This document shows, piece by piece, positions 47,596 through 57,179 of a stretch of 64,000 nucleotides of DNA. Under the pieces are notes generated by a model that worked only from the letters and a program-made list of their open reading frames with translations, was not told the origin of the DNA and did not search any database. A program made the position numbers and the translations under genes. How positions within the stretch are numbered: the stretch's first letter is position 1; every line of letters starts with the position of its first letter. Source of the DNA: Oceanobacter sp. 1_MG-2023 (lineage in GTDB: Bacteria; Pseudomonadota; Gammaproteobacteria; Pseudomonadales; Oceanobacteraceae); assembly GCF_030689025.1 (NCBI RefSeq), contig NZ_JAUYWA010000001.1, positions 124,001 through 188,000 of the forward strand. The letters run 5' to 3'.

Positions 47596-48144
47596 ATGAA
47601 ATACTGCAGCGAGTGCGCCAATATCATCGAGCGACGCATCCCCGAAGGGGACAACCATGAACGCGATGTATGCAGCGTTTGCGATACCATATTCTACAGC
47701 AACCCCCGGATTGTCGCTGGCACATTACCTGTGTATCAAGGCAAGATTTTGCTCTGCAAACGCGCTATTGAACCCCGGTTGGGCTACTGGACCTTGCCCG
47801 GTGGTTTTATGGAAAACGACGAAGGTACCGAGCAGGCAGCCTTGCGGGAAACCTGGGAAGAAGCCTACGCCAAGGTCAATATCACGTCGCTGTTCAGCAT
47901 GATTTCCGTCACCCATATCAGTCAGGTGCATCTGTTTTTTCTGGCAGATTTACCTACGCCCGAGTTTTCATCCGGCCCGGAAAGTCTGGAAGTTGCCCTG
48001 TTCGCTCCCGAAGATATTCCCTGGCAGTCGCTGGCATTCGCTACCGTCGAACAGACATTACGACGCTATCTCGACAATCCACATCCAGCTCAACCACACA
48101 TTTTCAATATCAGCCGCAACCGGCTGAGCAGCGAGCCGGAGTAA
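47596..48144 (+). CDS. Nudix hydrolase with N-terminal zinc-ribbon
   Basis: 182 residues. CSECANII and CSVCDTIFYSNPR provide two CxxC pairs of a zinc ribbon as in NudC-like proteins, followed by the Nudix box GGFMENDEGTEQAALRETWEEAYA within the fold. Preferred substrates of this subfamily include ADP-ribose or nucleoside diphosphate derivatives; the exact one is unknown. The ATG at 47596 has GAGG at five bases; the frame from 47545 lacks the Zn-ribbon start. It converges with the yqfO-like gene. Confidence 0.88.
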   Translation: MKYCSECANIIERRIPEGDNHERDVCSVCDTIFYSNPRIVAGTLPVYQGKILLCKRAIEPRLGYWTLPGGFMENDEGTEQAALRETWEEAYAKVNITSLFSMISVTHISQVHLFFLADLPTPEFSSGPESLEVALFAPEDIPWQSLAFATVEQTLRRYLDNPHPAQPHIFNISRNRLSSEPE

Positions 48145-48165
48145 TCCGGCACCTTGGCGCAAGAA

Positions 48166-48489
48166 TCAGGGTAATTCAGACTCATCCACCAGCCTGACCA
48201 GATCAAATGCCGGCTCTTCGTACGGGTGTGCCAGCCGCAAGGCTGCCAGCACCGCCCGGACAGAATCGTCGGCAGAGACCAGTTCAACCCGGTATTCATC
48301 AACCCGGGTCAGCTGCCCGGACTGGCCAAGATAAGGGTTAGCCGCAGTGGACGGACAAAATTGCCCGGTTCCCAGCACTTGCCAGCAACATTGGCTGTAT
48401 TCCCCCAACTGGCCACCACCAGAGGCAAAGACCGCTTGCTTCACCGATGCCAGATGGCTGACTGGCACGTAAAACCCCACTTTGTACAT
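48166..48489 (-). CDS. YqfO/NIF3 C-terminal-like protein (CutA-fold-like)
   Basis: 107 residues: MYKVGFYVPVSHLASVKQAVFASGGGQLGEYSQC, with CWQVLGTGQFCPSTAANPYLGQSGQ, the YqfO-type insert found within NIF3 proteins, and AHPYEEPAFDLVRLVDE at the end. Similar stand-alone proteins in gammaproteobacteria have a CutA-like fold; function unknown. It begins 23 bases after the YkgJ-type gene and is probably cotranscribed with it. Confidence 0.9.
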   Translation of the reverse strand: MYKVGFYVPVSHLASVKQAVFASGGGQLGEYSQCCWQVLGTGQFCPSTAANPYLGQSGQLTRVDEYRVELVSADDSVRAVLAALRLAHPYEEPAFDLVRLVDESELP

Positions 48490-48512
48490 ATACTTCTCCT
48501 GTCGGTTTCAAC

Positions 48513-48767
48513 TCAGCTATCGGTCAGTTGCTCCAACCCCGTCAAGATGATGAGTGCCTGTTCACGGCTGTCGCCACAAAAATCGGCTTCCGCCTGAAAC
48601 TGCCCGCACACCTGCGGCCGTTCCGGTGAAGCAAAGATACGGCAGAGATTATCATCTGCCAGCTGAATACAACGTTCCCCTGCCCGTTTGCCATCAGGCA
48701 TACCGGGGATCGGCGCACTGATCGACGGTGCGATACAGCAAGCTCCACAACCAAGTCGACATTCCAA
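48513..48767 (-). CDS. YkgJ-family cysteine-cluster protein
   Basis: 84 residues starting (TTG) [17 protein letters not shown], followed by [37 protein letters not shown] and ADFCGD. The spread CxxCxxCC-like cluster plus three later cysteines is the CxxCxxCC/YkgJ metal- or Fe-S-binding pattern. Function unknown. The TTG at 48767 is placed eight bases after AGGAG and gives the family's usual M-x-C-R start; a TTG at 48788 would extend the protein without support. It leads the yqfO-like gene. Confidence 0.85.
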   Translation of the reverse strand: MECRLGCGACCIAPSISAPIPGMPDGKRAGERCIQLADDNLCRIFASPERPQVCGQFQAEADFCGDSREQALIILTGLEQLTDS

Positions 48768-49016
48768 ATACCATGCTCCTATCAACAACGATCAACAATC
48801 AGACCAACACATTACCAGGCCACTCAACCAGGCCACGCAAGCTCATACCATCCGGAAACGATACGCCACACTGACTCCCATACCAGAGGTCGAAGCAATT
48901 CACACAACGCAACAAAGCGCGGCAGCAACACCCGGCATGGCCGTTTCATACCCTTGCCATCCAGCGCCCTGTGGTTTAGCCTTCCGGCACTATTTATGTA
49001 TCCAGGACGTCAATCC

Positions 49017-49586
49017 ATGAAGGCTATTGCTTTTCGCCCGGTTTGTACGCTAGCGCTGCTGGCTTCCAGTCAACTGGCCTTTGCAGCAGACAGCAGTAAG
49101 GACGACCACACCAACTTTCGGGTTGGTCTGGCAGCCACTACGCTGGATATTGATCCTGGGGCGGATTACTTCACGGATGCTGGCGATACAGGCATGTCGC
49201 TGTTTGCTGAATACCCCCAGTCGGATCACACCGCCACACGTTTTTTAGTCTACCGCATACATCAGGATGGCAAGGATGTTACCGGCTTTGAGACCCAATT
49301 AATGTGGGGGTGGGGTTTGTCCCAACCCGGCTTTCGTCTTTATACCGGCCCGGCCTGGCACCGTGAAAAGATTGCCTTGCAGGGTAACAACGGCCGCCGA
49401 ACCGGTGTATTTAATGGTTGGGGCTGGCAAATCGGTACCGGCTATCAGCTCGGGGCTGTCACGCTCGATATTGCCGGTACTTTCCGTGACGACCAGGATT
49501 ATCGCAACCAGAATCGACGCACAGGCGCTTCCGGGCAACGCCCGAACGTCTGGCTGACCAGTGCCCTGATCAGCTATCGCTTTTAA
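49017..49586 (+). CDS. small outer-membrane beta-barrel-like protein
   Basis: 189 residues with a signal peptide (AFRPVCTLALLASSQLAFAA). The mature part shows alternating short amphipathic strands typical of an OMP: FRVGLAATTLDIDPG, LFAEYPQS, LMWGWGLSQPGFRLYTGPAW, GWGWQIGTGYQLGAVTLDIAG, ending LTSALISYRF with the C-terminal Phe recognised by BAM. I do not recognise the family. The ATG at 49017 has AGGA nine bases upstream; the in-frame upstream start at 48954 lacks a signal. Confidence 0.72.
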   Translation: MKAIAFRPVCTLALLASSQLAFAADSSKDDHTNFRVGLAATTLDIDPGADYFTDAGDTGMSLFAEYPQSDHTATRFLVYRIHQDGKDVTGFETQLMWGWGLSQPGFRLYTGPAWHREKIALQGNNGRRTGVFNGWGWQIGTGYQLGAVTLDIAGTFRDDQDYRNQNRRTGASGQRPNVWLTSALISYRF

Positions 49587-49642
49587 TTCAGATCCGTTTA
49601 CTTGAAGCGCTTGACCCCAGGCGCTTGCCATTTGGGAATGTT

Positions 49643-49795
49643 ATGACCAACCCTGTCACCGTCCGCTATATGTCCCGCTCCGAAATTGAAAGCCTGATGT
49701 ACAGCCTGACGGCTGATTCCGATAATGAGCAGGCCCAGTTGTTTGAGGCCATTACTCGCCGGTTACTGGAAATTCTGGAGTCAGAGAATCGCTAG
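49643..49795 (+). CDS. 50-residue acidic protein, unknown
   Basis: Short frame starting MTNPVTVRYMSRSEIESLM, helical and ending LLEILESENR. GGGA lies six bases before the ATG. It lies in the 233-base space between the beta-barrel gene and the convergent PPK2 gene. Content such as RSEIESLMYSL and NEQAQLFEAITRRLL suggests a two-helix fold, but no family is known to me. Translation is likely given the ribosome binding site and coding-like codon pattern. Confidence 0.55.
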   Translation: MTNPVTVRYMSRSEIESLMYSLTADSDNEQAQLFEAITRRLLEILESENR

Positions 49796-49819
49796 CGAGC
49801 CTCTGATTCCATCCAATAC

Positions 49820-51328
49820 TTACTCTTTGCCTTTGCCTTTGACACCCAGTCGCTGTTCCAGCTGCTGACACAGTATTTTCAGTGCCTTGATTCTGGCAAA
49901 ACGTTTGCTGTTGGCTTCAATCAGGTGCCATGGTGCAACCTCGGTACTGGTGCGCTCCACCATATCATTTACTGCCTGCTCATAATCAACCCAGCGCTCC
50001 CGGTTACGGTAGTCTTCGTCAGTAATCTTGTGACGCTTGTAGCTGATGGTTTCGCGTTCCTTGAAACGCTTGAGCTGTTCGTCCGCATCGATATGCAGCC
50101 AGAATTTCACCACGACCGTTCCGTGCTCAACCAGCTGTGATTCAAAATCATTGATCTCACTGTAGGCCCGCAACCATTCAGATCGGCTGGCCAGGCCCTC
50201 TACCCGTTCAACCAGTACTCGCCCATACCAGCTGCGATCGTACATGGTTACTCGTCCATCACGGGGAATATGACGCCAGAATCGCCAGAGATAATGATGG
50301 GCATTTTCTTCATCCGTTGGAGCCGCAATCGGTATGATCTGATAATTACGGGCATCCAGCGCGGGGACAATACGGCGAATCAGACCGCCCTTGCCTGCGG
50401 CATCCCATCCTTCCAGCACAATCACCATGGAGACCTGCTGCTCATAGGCTCGCCGTGCCAGTAACGACAACTTGCCTTGCCAGTGCTCCAGCTTCTGACG
50501 ATAGGTGCTTTTGTCGAGTGACTGATCCATATCCAGATTCCCCAGCAGGGTTTTCTGACGGTGAATCAGTGCCACAGTCTCGCTGTTTTCGTCGTCCTGG
50601 GCGGCATCGCTATGGGCATGTAACGTCAGATGCTGCTGTATCCGCTCCAGCAAATGGTTGGCCACCGTGATATCGCGATAGTTGGGGTCCGCGCTTTCAA
50701 TCACCACCCAGGGAGCTTCGGCGGTGCTGGTCTGGCGCAGGGTATGTTCTGCCGTTGAGCGAAAGTCGTCATACAGGGCCAGGTGAAGCTTGTCTTTTTC
50801 AGTAACACGCCAGGCCGTTGCCGGGTCCGATGCCAGTTGCTGCAAGCGCAATTGCTGCTGGTCTTTCGACAAATGCAGCCAGAGCTTGATAACCAGTGCG
50901 CCATCCTCAACCAACATACGCTCAAAGATGCGAATGTGCGCCAGATAACCATCCAGCTCAATGTCATTCAGAGTCTTGTCGACCCGCAAGGCAATCGGGT
51001 CGCTGTACCAGGAGCCGATATACAGCCCGATACGACCCTTCTGCGGCAGAGCCTGCCAGAAGCGCCAGTAATCTGGACGTTCGCGCTCATCCTGGGTTTT
51101 ATCATCAAATGCCAGCGTGCGCAGATAACGAGGATCCAGCCATTCGTTCAGACGATTGACCAACACCCCCTTGCCGGCACCATCACTGCCGGAGACCAGC
51201 ACAATAACCGGAAAATCGGCCTGGCTCAGTGTCCGCTGCATTTCCAGTAACTGGGTGCGTAATTCCGGAACCCGTTTATCAAATTCCTCACGAGACAGTG
51301 CCTGCCCCAGTTCTGCAACCTCAAACAT
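49820..51328 (-). CDS. pap: polyphosphate:AMP phosphotransferase (tandem PPK2 domains)
   Basis: 502 residues with two PPK2 domains. The N-terminal copy has the P-loop VSGSDGAGKG (about residues 45-54) and the second copy VLEGWDAAGKGGLIRR. The C-terminal domain carries the complete DRSWYGRVLVERVEG lid; the N-terminal one has IGSWYSDPIALRV instead, so only the second is likely to be fully active, as in known PAP. The enzyme uses polyphosphate to phosphorylate AMP to ADP. The ATG at 51328 has GGAG at five bases. Monocistronic, ending near the 50-residue ORF. Confidence 0.93.
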   Translation of the reverse strand: MFEVAELGQALSREEFDKRVPELRTQLLEMQRTLSQADFPVIVLVSGSDGAGKGVLVNRLNEWLDPRYLRTLAFDDKTQDERERPDYWRFWQALPQKGRIGLYIGSWYSDPIALRVDKTLNDIELDGYLAHIRIFERMLVEDGALVIKLWLHLSKDQQQLRLQQLASDPATAWRVTEKDKLHLALYDDFRSTAEHTLRQTSTAEAPWVVIESADPNYRDITVANHLLERIQQHLTLHAHSDAAQDDENSETVALIHRQKTLLGNLDMDQSLDKSTYRQKLEHWQGKLSLLARRAYEQQVSMVIVLEGWDAAGKGGLIRRIVPALDARNYQIIPIAAPTDEENAHHYLWRFWRHIPRDGRVTMYDRSWYGRVLVERVEGLASRSEWLRAYSEINDFESQLVEHGTVVVKFWLHIDADEQLKRFKERETISYKRHKITDEDYRNRERWVDYEQAVNDMVERTSTEVAPWHLIEANSKRFARIKALKILCQQLEQRLGVKGKGKE

Positions 51329-51550
51329 AGTCTCTCCATTCCAGTGTCTATCGAGCGAATAGTGTGCGCGCAATCCAGGCAAGCACAATGTCTTATTTTT
51401 GCAGCATTCAGCAGAACTGCAATGATCAGCATCAGCAGCCGATAACGACGATGAACCCGGGTTGGCGCTGGTTACAGTGATATTTTCAGCGCGAAAAAAT
51501 CATTGCAAGGCAGAACAGAACGACCGCAGAACGAGACAGCCAGGCATAAA

Positions 51551-51582
51551 AAAGCCCCGGTTGGGCCAAATCCAACCGAGGC
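51551..51582 (-). terminator. Rho-independent terminator downstream of the BI-1 gene
   Basis: The stem pairs GCCCCGGTTGG (51554-51564) with CCAACCGAGGC (51572-51582), with one C-A mismatch and a 7-base loop; on the minus strand it is followed by T6 (plus-strand A-run at 51548-51553). Confidence 0.85.
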
Positions 51583-51614
51583 AATCTTCTTCCTGAGCAC
51601 AGAAGACGTGAAGC

Positions 51615-52316
51615 TTATTCGTCAGAACCCAACACACCAAAGATTTGCAGCAGGCTGACGAACAAGTTGTACAAAGAGACATACAAAGAAACGGTTGCCA
51701 TGATGTAGTTGGTTTCACCACCATGCAGAATATTACTGGTTTCGTAAGCAATCAGGCCGCTCATCAGAATGACAAACATGCCAGAGACCGCCAGTGACAA
51801 GGCCGGCAACTCAAACAGGAAAGCACCCAATGCCAGCACAAACGCCATGATAATACCGACCATCAGGGTTTTTCCCCAACCGGACAGGTCTTTACCAGTC
51901 GACAGCACCCAGCCAGACATACCAAAGAAAATCAGACCGGTTGTACCCAGTGCACTCATGATAATGCCGCTACCACCAGGAATGCTGGCGTACATCGACA
52001 GAATAGGTCCCAGGGTGTAACCCATAAACCCGGTCAGGGCGAACACAGACAAGATACCGACCGCGCTTTCCTTGGTTTTGTGTACCAGGAACAGCAAACC
52101 AAAATAACCAACCAGCGTCAGAATAAAGCCAGGGTGTGGCCAGCCCATCGACATGGAGGTACCCGCCACCGCCGCACTGAACAACAGCGTCATGGACAGC
52201 AGCATATAGGTATTACGCAGAACCTTGCGGCCAGCAGCCTGATCCTGAAAATCTTCCATCGGTACAGCGGTAGCGTCAGCTCGCGATGGTTTGGTGTAAT
52301 AATCTGGACGACTCAT
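51615..52316 (-). CDS. Bax inhibitor-1/YccA family membrane protein
   Basis: 233 residues with seven membrane helices: VLRNTYMLLSMTLLFSAAVAG, FILTLVGYFGLLFLVHKTKESAVGILSVFALTGFMGYTLGPIL, and the C-terminal VILMSGLIAYETSNILHGGETNYI followed by a last helix ending LLQIFGVLGSDE; the D/E-rich end is typical. YccA of E. coli binds and restrains the FtsH protease; BI-1 proteins are leak channels for calcium in some organisms. Function here inferred from family. Has its own terminator. Confidence 0.93.
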   Translation of the reverse strand: MSRPDYYTKPSRADATAVPMEDFQDQAAGRKVLRNTYMLLSMTLLFSAAVAGTSMSMGWPHPGFILTLVGYFGLLFLVHKTKESAVGILSVFALTGFMGYTLGPILSMYASIPGGSGIIMSALGTTGLIFFGMSGWVLSTGKDLSGWGKTLMVGIIMAFVLALGAFLFELPALSLAVSGMFVILMSGLIAYETSNILHGGETNYIMATVSLYVSLYNLFVSLLQIFGVLGSDE

Positions 52317-52446
52317 ACAGTTTCTCCTGATGAATACTAGTTAGAGCGTGTTTGGAGCGGTTTTCATTGTAGAAAGCATTGTACGGAGCAGCAATAAAAA
52401 ATAATATTCGAATTATCTTTTACTCATTGCTCGGTTTTTTCGATCT

Positions 52447-53355
52447 ATGCACCGCATAAACTACAAGCATTTACAGTACTTTCATAGTGTTGCGACAGAA
52501 GGCAGCATTCAGCTGGCAGCGATACGGCTGAGCGTCACTCCTCAAACCATCAGCGGCCAGTTAAAAATACTGGAAGATGACCTCGGCGTCGCCCTGTTTG
52601 CCAAGTCTGGCCGTGGCCTGGAATTGACCGACGCCGGTCGGGTGGCACTGGATTACAGCCGACAAATATTCCAGCTCGGGGATGAGTTACAAGAAGTGAT
52701 GAATCTTGGCATCACCGAACGGCCTTCCGAATTTCGAGTGGGTATTGTCGATGCGTTACCCAAATCCATCGCTCACCGGCTGCTGAGCCCGGCCATGTTG
52801 TTGCCCGGCACCATGAGGATTGTCTGCCATGAAGAACAAATGTCGTCGCTATTGGGAGAATTGGCGGTACACCGGCTGGATTTGATATTGGCCGACAGCC
52901 CAATTCCTCCGGGTATGAACATCCGCTGCTTTAACCACCTGCTCGGTCGCAGCCGGCTAGCCTGCTTCGCCACCCCGGAGCTGGTACAACAGCAGCAAGG
53001 TAAACGGACTTTTCCCGATATGCTAAACGAAGCCCCGGTTCTGCTGCCCACCGACACCGCCTCCGGCTTACGTACCGACCTGTTGAGCTGGTTTAACCAT
53101 ACCGGTATCGCCGTCAGAATTGCCGGAGAATTTGACGACTCGGCACTGTTAAAAGCCTTTGGTAGCCAGGGCCATGGCTACTTTTTTGCACCCGATGTCA
53201 TTCGCGAAGAAATTTGCGCCAAATACCAGGTGCGCTGCGTCGGCACAGTCAAAGAACTGATGCAGGAGTTTTATGCAATTTCAGCAGAACGCCGTATCAG
53301 TCATCAGGCGGTCGCTGCCATCACCCGGCAAACACCGCTCGGTGAAATCGGCTGA
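52447..53355 (+). CDS. nhaR: LysR-type regulator, NhaR
   Basis: 302 residues. N-terminal HTH: INYKHLQYFHSVATEGSIQLAA-like opening with SVTPQTISGQLKILEDDLGVALFAKSGRGLELTDAGRVAL; the Y-x-H-L-x-Y-F start and T-P-Q-T-I-S-G-Q recognition helix match NhaR. The effector-binding domain carries DLILADSPIPPG and GEFDDSALLKAFGSQGHG, also characteristic of NhaR. NhaR activates the Na+/H+ antiporter gene nhaA in response to sodium; nhaA is not in the window. Monocistronic. Confidence 0.9.
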   Translation: MHRINYKHLQYFHSVATEGSIQLAAIRLSVTPQTISGQLKILEDDLGVALFAKSGRGLELTDAGRVALDYSRQIFQLGDELQEVMNLGITERPSEFRVGIVDALPKSIAHRLLSPAMLLPGTMRIVCHEEQMSSLLGELAVHRLDLILADSPIPPGMNIRCFNHLLGRSRLACFATPELVQQQQGKRTFPDMLNEAPVLLPTDTASGLRTDLLSWFNHTGIAVRIAGEFDDSALLKAFGSQGHGYFFAPDVIREEICAKYQVRCVGTVKELMQEFYAISAERRISHQAVAAITRQTPLGEIG

Positions 53356-53376
53356 GATACCAGAATAATCAATACT

Positions 53377-54210
53377 CTACTCTGCTACCAGGACTTCCGC
53401 CCGCCAGTTGCCTGTCTCACCGCCCAGAGTGTGGGCCAGGCGTGGCAACAGCGCTTCCATCCGTGCTTTCAGGGTATAAGGCGGGTTGATCAGAATCATG
53501 CCGGAAGCGGTCATGCCCCGCTCCTCGGTATCCGCCGCAATGCCCAGTTCAAACAACTGGATATTACGTATCCTCGAAGACTGGAATGCCCGTTCCAACT
53601 GGTCGATACGGTGCCGTTCCACAACCGGATACCACAACGCATAGGTTGCCGTTGCCATGCGGCGGTACGCTGCGACCAGGGTCTCAACCACAGTGTGATA
53701 ATCGGTTTTGATTTCATACGGTGGGTCCATCAATACCAGACCGCGCTTGATATGGGTCGGTAACAGCGCGATCAACCCTGCGAATCCGTCTTCTCCCCGT
53801 ACCTGAACACGGCGATCCCGTTGCATCATTTGTTCCAGAATAGCCAGATCCTGAGGATGTAGTTCATACAAGAATGCCCGGTCCTGCGGCCGTAAATAAT
53901 GCTGCCCAAACCAGGGAGAACCCGGATAGACAGGTTCTTCTGCGGCTTGCTGGCACTGACCGACCGCGTCCAGATAAGCACCCAGCTCAGGCCAGTCGGC
54001 TGCCGCCAAGCGGCCAATTCCAGTGCGATATTCTTCATTTTTTATCGCTTCGACTGATTCCAGCAAATAAACACCAGCCGCTGCATGGGTATCGATATAA
54101 ACAAACGGCTTGTCCTTGCGCTGCAGATACTCCAGCACTTCAACCTGAATCAGATGTTTGAGTACATCGGCAAAATTACCCGCATGAAACGAATGGCGAT
54201 AACTGAGCAT
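53377..54210 (-). CDS. rlmJ: 23S rRNA (adenine2030-N6)-methyltransferase
   Basis: 277 residues of the RlmJ family: start MLSYRHSFHAGNFADVLKHL, motif I-like PFVYIDTHAAAGVYLL, and the DPPY motif VLMDPPYEIKTDYH, typical of N6-adenine methyltransferases. It modifies A2030 in 23S rRNA domain V. The ATG at 54210 (MLSYRHS) has GGAG at five bases; an upstream GTG at 54216 is not needed. Confidence 0.95.
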   Translation of the reverse strand: MLSYRHSFHAGNFADVLKHLIQVEVLEYLQRKDKPFVYIDTHAAAGVYLLESVEAIKNEEYRTGIGRLAAADWPELGAYLDAVGQCQQAAEEPVYPGSPWFGQHYLRPQDRAFLYELHPQDLAILEQMMQRDRRVQVRGEDGFAGLIALLPTHIKRGLVLMDPPYEIKTDYHTVVETLVAAYRRMATATYALWYPVVERHRIDQLERAFQSSRIRNIQLFELGIAADTEERGMTASGMILINPPYTLKARMEALLPRLAHTLGGETGNWRAEVLVAE

Positions 54211-54281
54211 AAACACTCCGGTTGGTTAACAATCACTGCGTCCTGCTCCGTTACAAGCAAACGCCATAGTCATAAAACAAG

Positions 54282-54314
54282 AATGCCGCGGCCTCCATAA
54301 GAAACCGCGGCATT
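54282..54314. terminator. terminator-like inverted repeat after secF
   Basis: Perfect 10-bp arms AATGCCGCGG / CCGCGGCATT around a 13-base loop, 18 bases past the secF stop on the minus strand. The following sequence is CTTGTTTTATG, a short T-run, giving a moderate terminator for the yajC-secD-secF operon. Confidence 0.65.
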
Positions 54315-54332
54315 TAGCAGATCAGACCCCGA

Positions 54333-55247
54333 TCAAGGACGGTCGTCGACCTCTTCTTCTGTTTCCGGTGGAATCAGATCTTCACGGCTGAGTTTCATCA
54401 ACACCAGAATATTCACCGCGACATAGATCGACGAATAAGTACCCACCAACACACCGATCATCAATGCCAGGGCAAAGTTATGGATCAGCTCGCCCCCGAC
54501 TACCAGCAACGCCAGCAGTACCAATGCCGTCGTGATCGATGTCATCAGCGTCCGGTCCAGCGTCTGGTTCAGGGATTCGTTCATGATACCCAGAGCATCA
54601 CTGCGGCGCAGAATACGGAAATTTTCCCGAATCCGGTCAGCCACCACAATGGTATCGTTCAAGGAATAACCAATCACCGCCAGCACTGCTGCCAGTACCG
54701 TCAGGTCAAACTCCCACTGGAACAGCGAGAACAGCCCCAGAATGATCATCACATCATGGAACAGGGCAAATACTGCCCCCACCGAGAATTTGAACTGAAA
54801 GCGGGCCGCAACGTAAATCATTACAACCGTCAGAGCCAGCAGTAATGCCAGCCCGCCCTGATCACGCAATTCTTCACCGACATTAGCCCCCACAAACTCA
54901 CTACGCTTCAGGGTCAGGGAATTACCCTCTGCGGAAGCCTGCAATATATCCAGCACCTCGTTACCGAGATTGTCCCGGAAGGCTTCTGACATCCGCACCA
55001 GAATGTCGGTCTCAGAACCAAAGTTCTGCACCGTCACACCACTGTAGCCGGCCTCATCCAGTGCCGCGGAAATATCATCCAGCGGCTGAGGCGTTGCATA
55101 CTGGACTTCCAGCAAGGTACCGCCGGTAAAATCCAGGCCAAAGTTCAAGCCCTGTACTGCCAATGAACCAATCGATACCACCAGCAACAAGCCGGACAGC
55201 ACCATGGCTCCCATACGCAAGCGCATAAAATCGAAGGATTTTTTCAT
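54333..55247 (-). CDS. secF: protein translocase subunit SecF
   Basis: 304 residues with six membrane helices: FDFMRLRMGAMVLSGLLLVVS in TM1, NFGLDFTGGTLLEVQYATPQP (the SecF periplasmic G-L-D-F-T-G-G motif), then helices 2-6 with FRILRRSDALGIMNESLNQTLDRTLMTS. Its start overlaps the secD stop by one base (TGATG), so translation is coupled. With SecD it uses proton motive force to promote protein export through SecYEG. C-terminal PPETEEEVDDRP is cytosolic. Confidence 0.96.
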   Translation of the reverse strand: MKKSFDFMRLRMGAMVLSGLLLVVSIGSLAVQGLNFGLDFTGGTLLEVQYATPQPLDDISAALDEAGYSGVTVQNFGSETDILVRMSEAFRDNLGNEVLDILQASAEGNSLTLKRSEFVGANVGEELRDQGGLALLLALTVVMIYVAARFQFKFSVGAVFALFHDVMIILGLFSLFQWEFDLTVLAAVLAVIGYSLNDTIVVADRIRENFRILRRSDALGIMNESLNQTLDRTLMTSITTALVLLALLVVGGELIHNFALALMIGVLVGTYSSIYVAVNILVLMKLSREDLIPPETEEEVDDRP

Positions 55248-57106
55248 CAGACCTTACCTCCGATAGACAGGGACTCAAGACGGCGGCCACCATAAATAGC
55301 GTTGGCCAGTGCCCGCGTCAGCATGATAGCGGTAAACATGGATGTGATGATCCCGAACGACAGGGTTACGGCAAAACCCTTCACCGGCCCGGTGCCTGCG
55401 GCAAACAGAATGACCGCCACAATCAGCGTGGTCAGGTTGGCATCAAGAATTGTTACAAAAGCCCGGTTATAGCCTTCATGAATGGCTTGCTGCGGTGATC
55501 GTCCAGCCCGTAATTCTTCACGAATACGAGAGAAAATCAGCACATTGGCATCCACCGCCATACCCACCGTCAAGACGATACCGGCAATCCCCGGCAAGGT
55601 CAGCGTCGCACCGACAATGCTCATCATGGCAATCAATACGACTACGTTTGCCATCAGCGCCACATTGGCAATCATGCCAAACGCCCGGTAGTACACCACC
55701 ATCAGTACCAGCACCATAGCCAGGCCAAGAATGACCGAGTTAACACCCATCTCGATATTTTCTTTACCCAGGCTTGGGCCAACCGTGCGTTCTTCAACGA
55801 AGTACATCGGTGCCGCCAGTGCCCCTGCCCGTAACAGCAAGGCCAGTTCAGAGGCTTCGGCAGACTCCAGGCCGGTAATCCGGAAACTGGAACCCAGCGT
55901 GCTCTGAATGGTTGCCAGAGAAATAATTGATTTCTCGACCACCTGAATGGTTTTTGTCATTTCGACACCATCGACCATTTCATAACTGGTTTGTGGCTTG
56001 CGCTCAACAAACAGCACGGCCATACGGCGCTTGATCGACTTGCGGGTCACCTGGGTCATGATCGCGCCACCCTTGGAATCCAGGTCGATATTCACTTGCG
56101 GGAAGCCGTTTTCATCAAAGGATGACTGTGCATTGGTCACATGATCACCCGTGGCAATCACGGTCTTTTCCAAACGCGCAGTACGGAACTGATCCGTGCG
56201 GAACAAATATTCTTCTGTTGTAAACCGGTTGGCACCCGGATCGGCTTCAAGACGGAACTCCAGGTTGGCAGCCTTGCCAAGAATTTTCTTCGCTTCGGCA
56301 GTATCCTGAACACCCGGCAGCTCCACCACAATACGGTTACGACCCTGACGTTGTACCAGTGGCTCGGCAACCCCCAGCTCATTCACCCGATTACGTAATG
56401 TGGTCAGGTTTTGCTTGAGGGCGTAATCTTCCATTTCCTTGATTTTCTGTTCGCTGATGGTCAGTTCCAGACCATACTGATCAGCAACTTTGATTTCTTC
56501 GCGCCAGAATTCCGGGTACTCACGAATCAGAAAGCTGTTTGCCTCATCCCGAACAGCGACATCCACAAACTGCAGTACCAGCTTGTCGCCATTCACCAGC
56601 ACCCGGCGATACTTGATCCCCTCTTCGCGCAAACGGGTGCGTAATTCTTCACGATAATTTTTTACACGGCTCGCCAGGTAGTCATCCATGTCCACTTCCA
56701 TCAGGAAATGCACACCACCACTCAGATCCAGCCCCAGTGTCATCGGGCCAGCCCCCAGCGACAGCAACCAGTCAGGGGTTGTCGGAGCCAGGTTCAGCGC
56801 CACGATATAGTCATCACCCAGTTCCCGTTGTACCAGGTCCTTGGCAGCCAACTGCTGACCCGAACTGCCAATCCGGAACAACGCACTGCTGCCATTCACT
56901 TCATCACCCAGTACATCAACACTGTTGTCTGCCAGGATAGTACGGACTCGGGACATCAGGCTGGCGGACATTTCGGCACCGGCACGGGTAGGTGTGACCT
57001 GTACAGCCGGGTCCGGCGGATACAGGTTAGGTGCGGCATAAACCGCCGCAAGCGCCAATACCACCAGTATCAGCAAGTTTTTCCAGAGGGGATACTTATT
57101 GAGCAT
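55247..57106 (-). CDS. secD: protein translocase subunit SecD
   Basis: 619 residues. N-terminal TM1 (NLLILVVLALAAVYAAPNLYPPDP), the periplasmic D-L-S-G-G-x-H motif LGLDLSGGVHFLME, a large P1 domain with QNLTTLRNRVNELGVAEPLVQRQG, and a C-terminal RND-like six-helix bundle with VDANVLIFSRIREELRAGRSP and LTTLIVAVILF. It works with SecF and YajC. Its stop overlaps the secF start. Order yajC-secD-secF downstream of tgt-queA is the standard gammaproteobacterial arrangement. Confidence 0.97.
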   Translation of the reverse strand: MLNKYPLWKNLLILVVLALAAVYAAPNLYPPDPAVQVTPTRAGAEMSASLMSRVRTILADNSVDVLGDEVNGSSALFRIGSSGQQLAAKDLVQRELGDDYIVALNLAPTTPDWLLSLGAGPMTLGLDLSGGVHFLMEVDMDDYLASRVKNYREELRTRLREEGIKYRRVLVNGDKLVLQFVDVAVRDEANSFLIREYPEFWREEIKVADQYGLELTISEQKIKEMEDYALKQNLTTLRNRVNELGVAEPLVQRQGRNRIVVELPGVQDTAEAKKILGKAANLEFRLEADPGANRFTTEEYLFRTDQFRTARLEKTVIATGDHVTNAQSSFDENGFPQVNIDLDSKGGAIMTQVTRKSIKRRMAVLFVERKPQTSYEMVDGVEMTKTIQVVEKSIISLATIQSTLGSSFRITGLESAEASELALLLRAGALAAPMYFVEERTVGPSLGKENIEMGVNSVILGLAMVLVLMVVYYRAFGMIANVALMANVVVLIAMMSIVGATLTLPGIAGIVLTVGMAVDANVLIFSRIREELRAGRSPQQAIHEGYNRAFVTILDANLTTLIVAVILFAAGTGPVKGFAVTLSFGIITSMFTAIMLTRALANAIYGGRRLESLSIGGKV

Positions 57107-57179
57107 AATCTGCCCTTATGAAAACTCGATTCGGATGTGCCAGCAGTTGTAACACCACCACTGACAGCATCAGGAAAGA

